Source: Proteobacteria bacterium UBA6921
GTDB lineage: Bacteria > Pseudomonadota > Gammaproteobacteria > SG8-11
Assembly (NCBI GenBank): GCA_002450895.1
Contig: DKAR01000011.1
Location: 128,077 to 137,668 of the forward strand
Length of the DNA stretch: 9,592 bases
Direction: 5' to 3'
Shown: piece after piece, positions 7,145 through 9,592 of the stretch
Numbering within the stretch: position 1 is the first letter of the stretch
Layout: each line of letters begins with the position of its first letter
The notes under the pieces: model-generated
The model's input: the letters and a program-made list of their open reading frames with translations, nothing else
What the model was told of the DNA's origin: nothing
Databases searched by the model: none
Translations under genes and position numbers: made by a program

Positions 7145-8431
7145 CTAGCGAATCATTCCCAGTGTCTTGGGCAGCCAGAGCGACATCGGCGGCCAATACG
7201 TGACGACCATCAGGAAGACCAACATCGTCAGCAACCAGGGCCAGACGGCGACCGTCAGTTCACTGATCCCCATCTTGGTTATGCCGCTGGCCACATACAG
7301 ATTCAGGCCTACCGGCGGATGGCACAGTCCGACCTCGCAGGTGACCGTGACGATGATGCCGAAGTGGATCGGGTCGATGCCCATCTTCACGGCGACCGGA
7401 AACAGAATGGGCGCCACGATCAGGACGATCGAGCTGGGCTCCATGACGTTGCCGGCGAGTAACAGCATCACGTTCACCATCAACAGAAACGCGATCGGCC
7501 CCAGCCCCATGTCCAACAACCACTGCGCCAGCGCCTGCGGAATGTTCTCCGAGGTCAACAGGAACGAGAACAAAACCGCGTTGGTGATGATGTACAGGAT
7601 CATCGCCGACAGGTTCGCGGAACTCAGCAGCACCTTGCCGACTTCCTTCAGCTTGAGATCCTTGTAGACGAACACCGAGATGTAGAACGCATACACCGCG
7701 CTCATCGCCGCGGCTTCCGTGGGCGTGAAGATACCGGCGTAGATGCCGCCGATCACGATGATGATCAGGAATAAACCCCAGAAACTTTCGCGAAACGTGC
7801 GCCACCGATCGAGCCAGCTGGCCTTGGGCAAGCGCGGATAATTGTTTTTCCAGGCGCGATACCACGTGGTTCCACCGAGCATCGATGCAAGTACCAAACC
7901 CGGAATGACGCCGGCAATAAACAGGGCACCGACGGACGTGTTGGTCGCGACGGCATAGAGCACCATCACCAGCGACGGCGGAATCAAAATACCGAGACCG
8001 CCGGACGTGGTAATGACGCCTGCACCGAAGCGCTTCGGGAACCCTTGCGCCAGCATCGCGGGAAGCAGAATTGAACCGATTGCAACGACCGTCGCCGGGC
8101 TGGAGCCGGACACCGCCGCGAACAACGCGCATGCCACGACACCGGCCATGCCAAGGCCACCGGGAAAATGACCGACGAGGGAAGTCGCGAAACGAATCAT
8201 GCGTTTCGCCACGCCGCCATGCGAAAGAAACGTGCCAGCGAGAATGAAGAACGGAATCGCCATGATTTCGAATTTTTCGATTCCGGTGAACAGCTTTAGC
8301 GCCACGGATTCGATGGGAACCTGCGTGAACAAAAACAGGAACGTGAGCACGGTCAGGCCGAGCGCGATCGAAATCGGCATGCCGGTCAGCATCAGCGCGA
8401 TCAGCAGTCCAAACAGGATCGACGCCGTCAT
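7145..8431 (-). CDS. dctM: TRAP transporter large permease DctM (C4-dicarboxylate type)
   Basis: DctM is the ion-driven translocating subunit of a tripartite ATP-independent periplasmic transporter in the inner membrane, and is predicted to take up C4-dicarboxylates such as succinate, fumarate or malate with sodium or proton symport. The protein has 428 residues, the normal length, and about twelve hydrophobic segments. Family motifs in order: IPFFILAGTFLSHGG (59-73), FAAVSGSSPATVVAIGS (104-120), SGGLGILIPPSL (143-154), GIYAGIFTPTEAAA (229-242), NVMEPSSIVLIVAPILFPV (328-346) and EVGLCHPPVGLNLYVASGI (366-384). The last two closely resemble, from memory, the DctM of Pseudomonas and Burkholderia, which is why dicarboxylate is preferred over other TRAP substrates. 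It overlaps dctQ by 4 bp (ATGA), which implies translational coupling. No truncation or missing motif is visible. Substrate assignment is inference; family assignment is secure. Confidence 0.95.
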   Translation of the reverse strand: MTASILFGLLIALMLTGMPISIALGLTVLTFLFLFTQVPIESVALKLFTGIEKFEIMAIPFFILAGTFLSHGGVAKRMIRFATSLVGHFPGGLGMAGVVACALFAAVSGSSPATVVAIGSILLPAMLAQGFPKRFGAGVITTSGGLGILIPPSLVMVLYAVATNTSVGALFIAGVIPGLVLASMLGGTTWYRAWKNNYPRLPKASWLDRWRTFRESFWGLFLIIIVIGGIYAGIFTPTEAAAMSAVYAFYISVFVYKDLKLKEVGKVLLSSANLSAMILYIITNAVLFSFLLTSENIPQALAQWLLDMGLGPIAFLLMVNVMLLLAGNVMEPSSIVLIVAPILFPVAVKMGIDPIHFGIIVTVTCEVGLCHPPVGLNLYVASGITKMGISELTVAVWPWLLTMLVFLMVVTYWPPMSLWLPKTLGMIR

Positions 8432-9021
8432 GGCGACGCACCCGGTTTGCCGGGCGTGATGATCGCAAGCGCTTCACTTTCGCTTGCGCTCAGCCGGTCC
8501 GTTTGCGCGCTGTCGTGATGCGGCAGCTCGCCGCCGCGCGCGAATGTCCACAACACCTGCAGAAAGCGGAAGCACATCAGGTAGGAGCCGAGAGGCACGC
8601 ACAGGTAGATGATCCACATGGGCCATTCGAGGTCCGAAGACACCTGATCGGTGTGCGCAATCGCCCAGACAAATTTCGCGCCCAGCGTGCCGACCACGCC
8701 GGTGAAGAACGCGCCCGCCGCGAGACCGAACATGATCATCGCGCGCTGGCTGCGGTGCGGCAGCCGATTCACCAGCACATCGACGCCGACGTGAATGCCG
8801 GTGCGCACGCCATAGGCGGCGCCGAACTTGGCCATCCACACGAACATGTAGATGCACAGTTCCTGCGCCCAGGTCAGATTGATGCCGTAGAAATAAGGAT
8901 AGAGGAACGGTATGCCGACCGCATAGCGTTGCACGACCGCGACAAAGATCACCACCGTAGCCGTCGCGATCAGCGTCGCGATCAGAACTTCCTCGAGCCG
9001 GTCAAGAATACGAAGAAACAC
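8428..9021 (-). CDS. dctQ: TRAP transporter small permease DctQ
   Basis: DctQ is the small four-helix membrane subunit that pairs with DctM and helps dock the periplasmic binding protein. The protein has 197 residues with helices at about 11-32, 52-70, 95-120 and 133-160. The DctQ signature WAQELCIYMFVWMAKFGAAY lies at 51-70, followed by GVRTGIHVGVDVL (71-83). The cytoplasmic C-terminal tail of about 35 residues is polar and not conserved. Translation starts at GTG 9021; GAGG (complement of 9027-9030) sits 5 nt upstream and decides this start. An ATG two bases further upstream is in another frame. The gene lies 168 bp after dctP and overlaps dctM by 4 bp. Confidence 0.94.
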   Translation of the reverse strand: MFLRILDRLEEVLIATLIATATVVIFVAVVQRYAVGIPFLYPYFYGINLTWAQELCIYMFVWMAKFGAAYGVRTGIHVGVDVLVNRLPHRSQRAMIMFGLAAGAFFTGVVGTLGAKFVWAIAHTDQVSSDLEWPMWIIYLCVPLGSYLMCFRFLQVLWTFARGGELPHHDSAQTDRLSASESEALAIITPGKPGASP

Positions 9022-9026
9022 ATACG

Positions 9027-9030
9027 CCTC
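9027..9030 (-). promoter_or_regulatory. Ribosome binding site of dctQ
   Basis: GAGG on the minus strand, 5 nt before the GTG at 9021. It supports the non-ATG start over the out-of-frame ATG that overlaps it. Confidence 0.55.
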
Positions 9031-9088
9031 GCGCGTTCAGGTTTCCAAAGTCTACCCTAGCGGCTGGCAGTTCCAAATCAAAGCGAAA

Positions 9089-9106
9089 GGCCGCACAAGT
9101 GTGGCC
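9089..9106 (-). other. Second hairpin in the dctP-dctQ spacer
   Basis: GGCCGCAC, AA and GTGTGGCC form an 8-bp inverted repeat (plus-strand reading) with one non-Watson-Crick position. Because the spacer is only two bases, the outer seven pairs would close on a four-base loop. Read in the direction of the operon it is followed by TTTCGCTTTG, not by a clean U tract. It may be an mRNA structure or part of the dctQM leader. Confidence 0.4.
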
Positions 9107-9151
9107 CCGCCTTAAAAGATTTCTGGAATTCCCACCCCCTGAACAGGAAAA

Positions 9152-9178
9152 GAGCTCCAGCGGACCCCGCCGGAGCTC
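9152..9178 (-). terminator. Strong stem-loop just after dctP: partial terminator or mRNA-stabilising hairpin
   Basis: Two 12-base arms (9152-9163 and 9167-9178) pair at 11 of 12 positions around a 3-base loop. In the direction of dctP-dctQ transcription the hairpin begins 11 nt after the dctP stop and is followed by TTTTCCTG, a short U tract. In an operon where the periplasmic protein is needed in excess over the membrane subunits, such a structure would reduce read-through or protect dctP mRNA. The opposite strand also has a T-rich run after the stem (GTTATTTCTTTTT). Confidence 0.7.
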
Positions 9179-9189
9179 GTTATTTCTTT

Positions 9190-9592
9190 TTAGTTGGTCG
9201 CCCCTTGCGCCGTCTTGACGACGTCGTCGATAAGTTGCTTGCCGACGCGGGAAGCCATGTCCTTGTACAGCGGCTCCATCGCGGTCTTCATCGCCGCCAT
9301 TTCGGCGGCGGTCGGAACGATGATCTCGGTCTTGCCCGACTTCTTGATCTCGGCCAACGCATCGTCGTTCTCCGATGCGGAGATCTTGTTGGCGTAGGCG
9401 GTTGATTCCTTCATCGCCTTGTCGAGCTGGCTGCGAATGTCGGCCGGCAGACCGTCCCAGAACTTCTTGTTCACTACCACGACATAACCGATATAGCCGT
9501 GGTTGGTCAGCGTCGTATGCTTCTGCACCTCATGGAATTTCTGGGTGTAGATGTTCGACCAGGTGTTTTCCTGGCCGTCGACCACGCCGGTC
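9190..9592 (-). CDS. dctP: TRAP transporter periplasmic solute-binding protein DctP (C-terminal part; 5' end outside window)
   Basis: DctP captures the substrate in the periplasm and delivers it to DctQM. Only the last 133 or so residues are present; the frame stays open to the right edge, so the signal peptide, N-lobe and the conserved substrate-binding Arg lie outside. The visible part begins with GVVDGQENTWSNIYTQKFHE, the TRAP DctP signature, then EVQKHTTLTNHGYIGYVVVV and KKFWDGLPADIRSQLDKAMK. The C-terminal helices contain a KSGKTEIIVPTAAE segment and end at TAA 9190. From memory the order and wording match C4-dicarboxylate DctP of Pseudomonas-type systems. It is the first gene of the dctP-dctQ-dctM operon. 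The stop is followed closely by a hairpin. Confidence 0.93.
   Translation of the reverse strand, partial: TGVVDGQENTWSNIYTQKFHEVQKHTTLTNHGYIGYVVVVNKKFWDGLPADIRSQLDKAMKESTAYANKISASENDDALAEIKKSGKTEIIVPTAAEMAAMKTAMEPLYKDMASRVGKQLIDDVVKTAQGATN

Noticed and set aside
6830..7462. 210-codon plus-strand frame across the dctM end and the EAL-HDOD start
   Set aside because: It is antisense to two clear genes, with an Asp/Arg/His-rich translation typical of reverse-frame artefacts.
7260..8477. 405-codon open frame on the same strand as dctM in another frame
   Set aside because: It lies within dctM, whose frame carries all family motifs. The alternative translation is rich in Arg and His, typical of a GC-driven shadow frame.
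1..9592. Mobile elements, CRISPR arrays, tRNA or rRNA genes, defence systems
   Set aside because: I saw no terminal repeats, transposase or integrase motifs, spaced direct repeats or RNA gene signatures. The region reads as core-type chromosome.

Overview
The window is an ordinary stretch of bacterial chromosome, moderately GC-rich and densely coding. It probably comes from a Pseudomonadota (proteobacterial) genome. By eye, the TRAP transporter proteins read closest to the C4-dicarboxylate DctPQM type of Pseudomonas and Burkholderia. An EAL-HDOD protein and a MASE1-CHASE sensor kinase are also typical of free-living proteobacteria. I see no mobile element, CRISPR array, tRNA or rRNA.

Layout. 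Positions 1-1155 (minus) hold the first 385 codons of glgE, the maltosyltransferase that builds alpha-1,4-glucan from maltose-1-phosphate. The window edge cuts it just after the catalytic Asp. A non-coding divergent region of about 420 bp follows (1156-1574). On the plus strand come a membrane-bound hybrid-input histidine kinase (1575-4037; MASE1, CHASE, HisKA, HATPase_c) and an unrecognised polytopic membrane protein (4159-5727). The membrane protein may be a GT-C-like enzyme. It converges, with only 7 bp between stop codons, on a minus-strand block: an EAL-HDOD signalling protein (5735-6949) and the TRAP transporter genes dctM (7145-8431), dctQ (8428-9021) and the 3' part of dctP (9190-9592).

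How the genes work together. dctP-dctQ-dctM is a standard high-affinity uptake operon, transcribed right to left. dctQ and dctM overlap by 4 bp. dctP and dctQ are separated by a 168-bp spacer with two hairpins; the one next to dctP looks like a partial terminator or mRNA-stabilising element that would let the binding protein be made in excess. The EAL-HDOD gene follows dctM on the same strand after 195 bp and may be read through from it or have its own promoter. The kinase has no response regulator beside it, so its output is unknown. GlgE normally works with TreS, maltokinase and GlgB; none is visible here, and they could lie beyond the left edge.

I found no clearly new biological system. 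The least explained items are the membrane protein, the orphan kinase, the EAL domain that keeps most catalytic positions but has lost loop 6, and the paired hairpins in the dctP-dctQ spacer.
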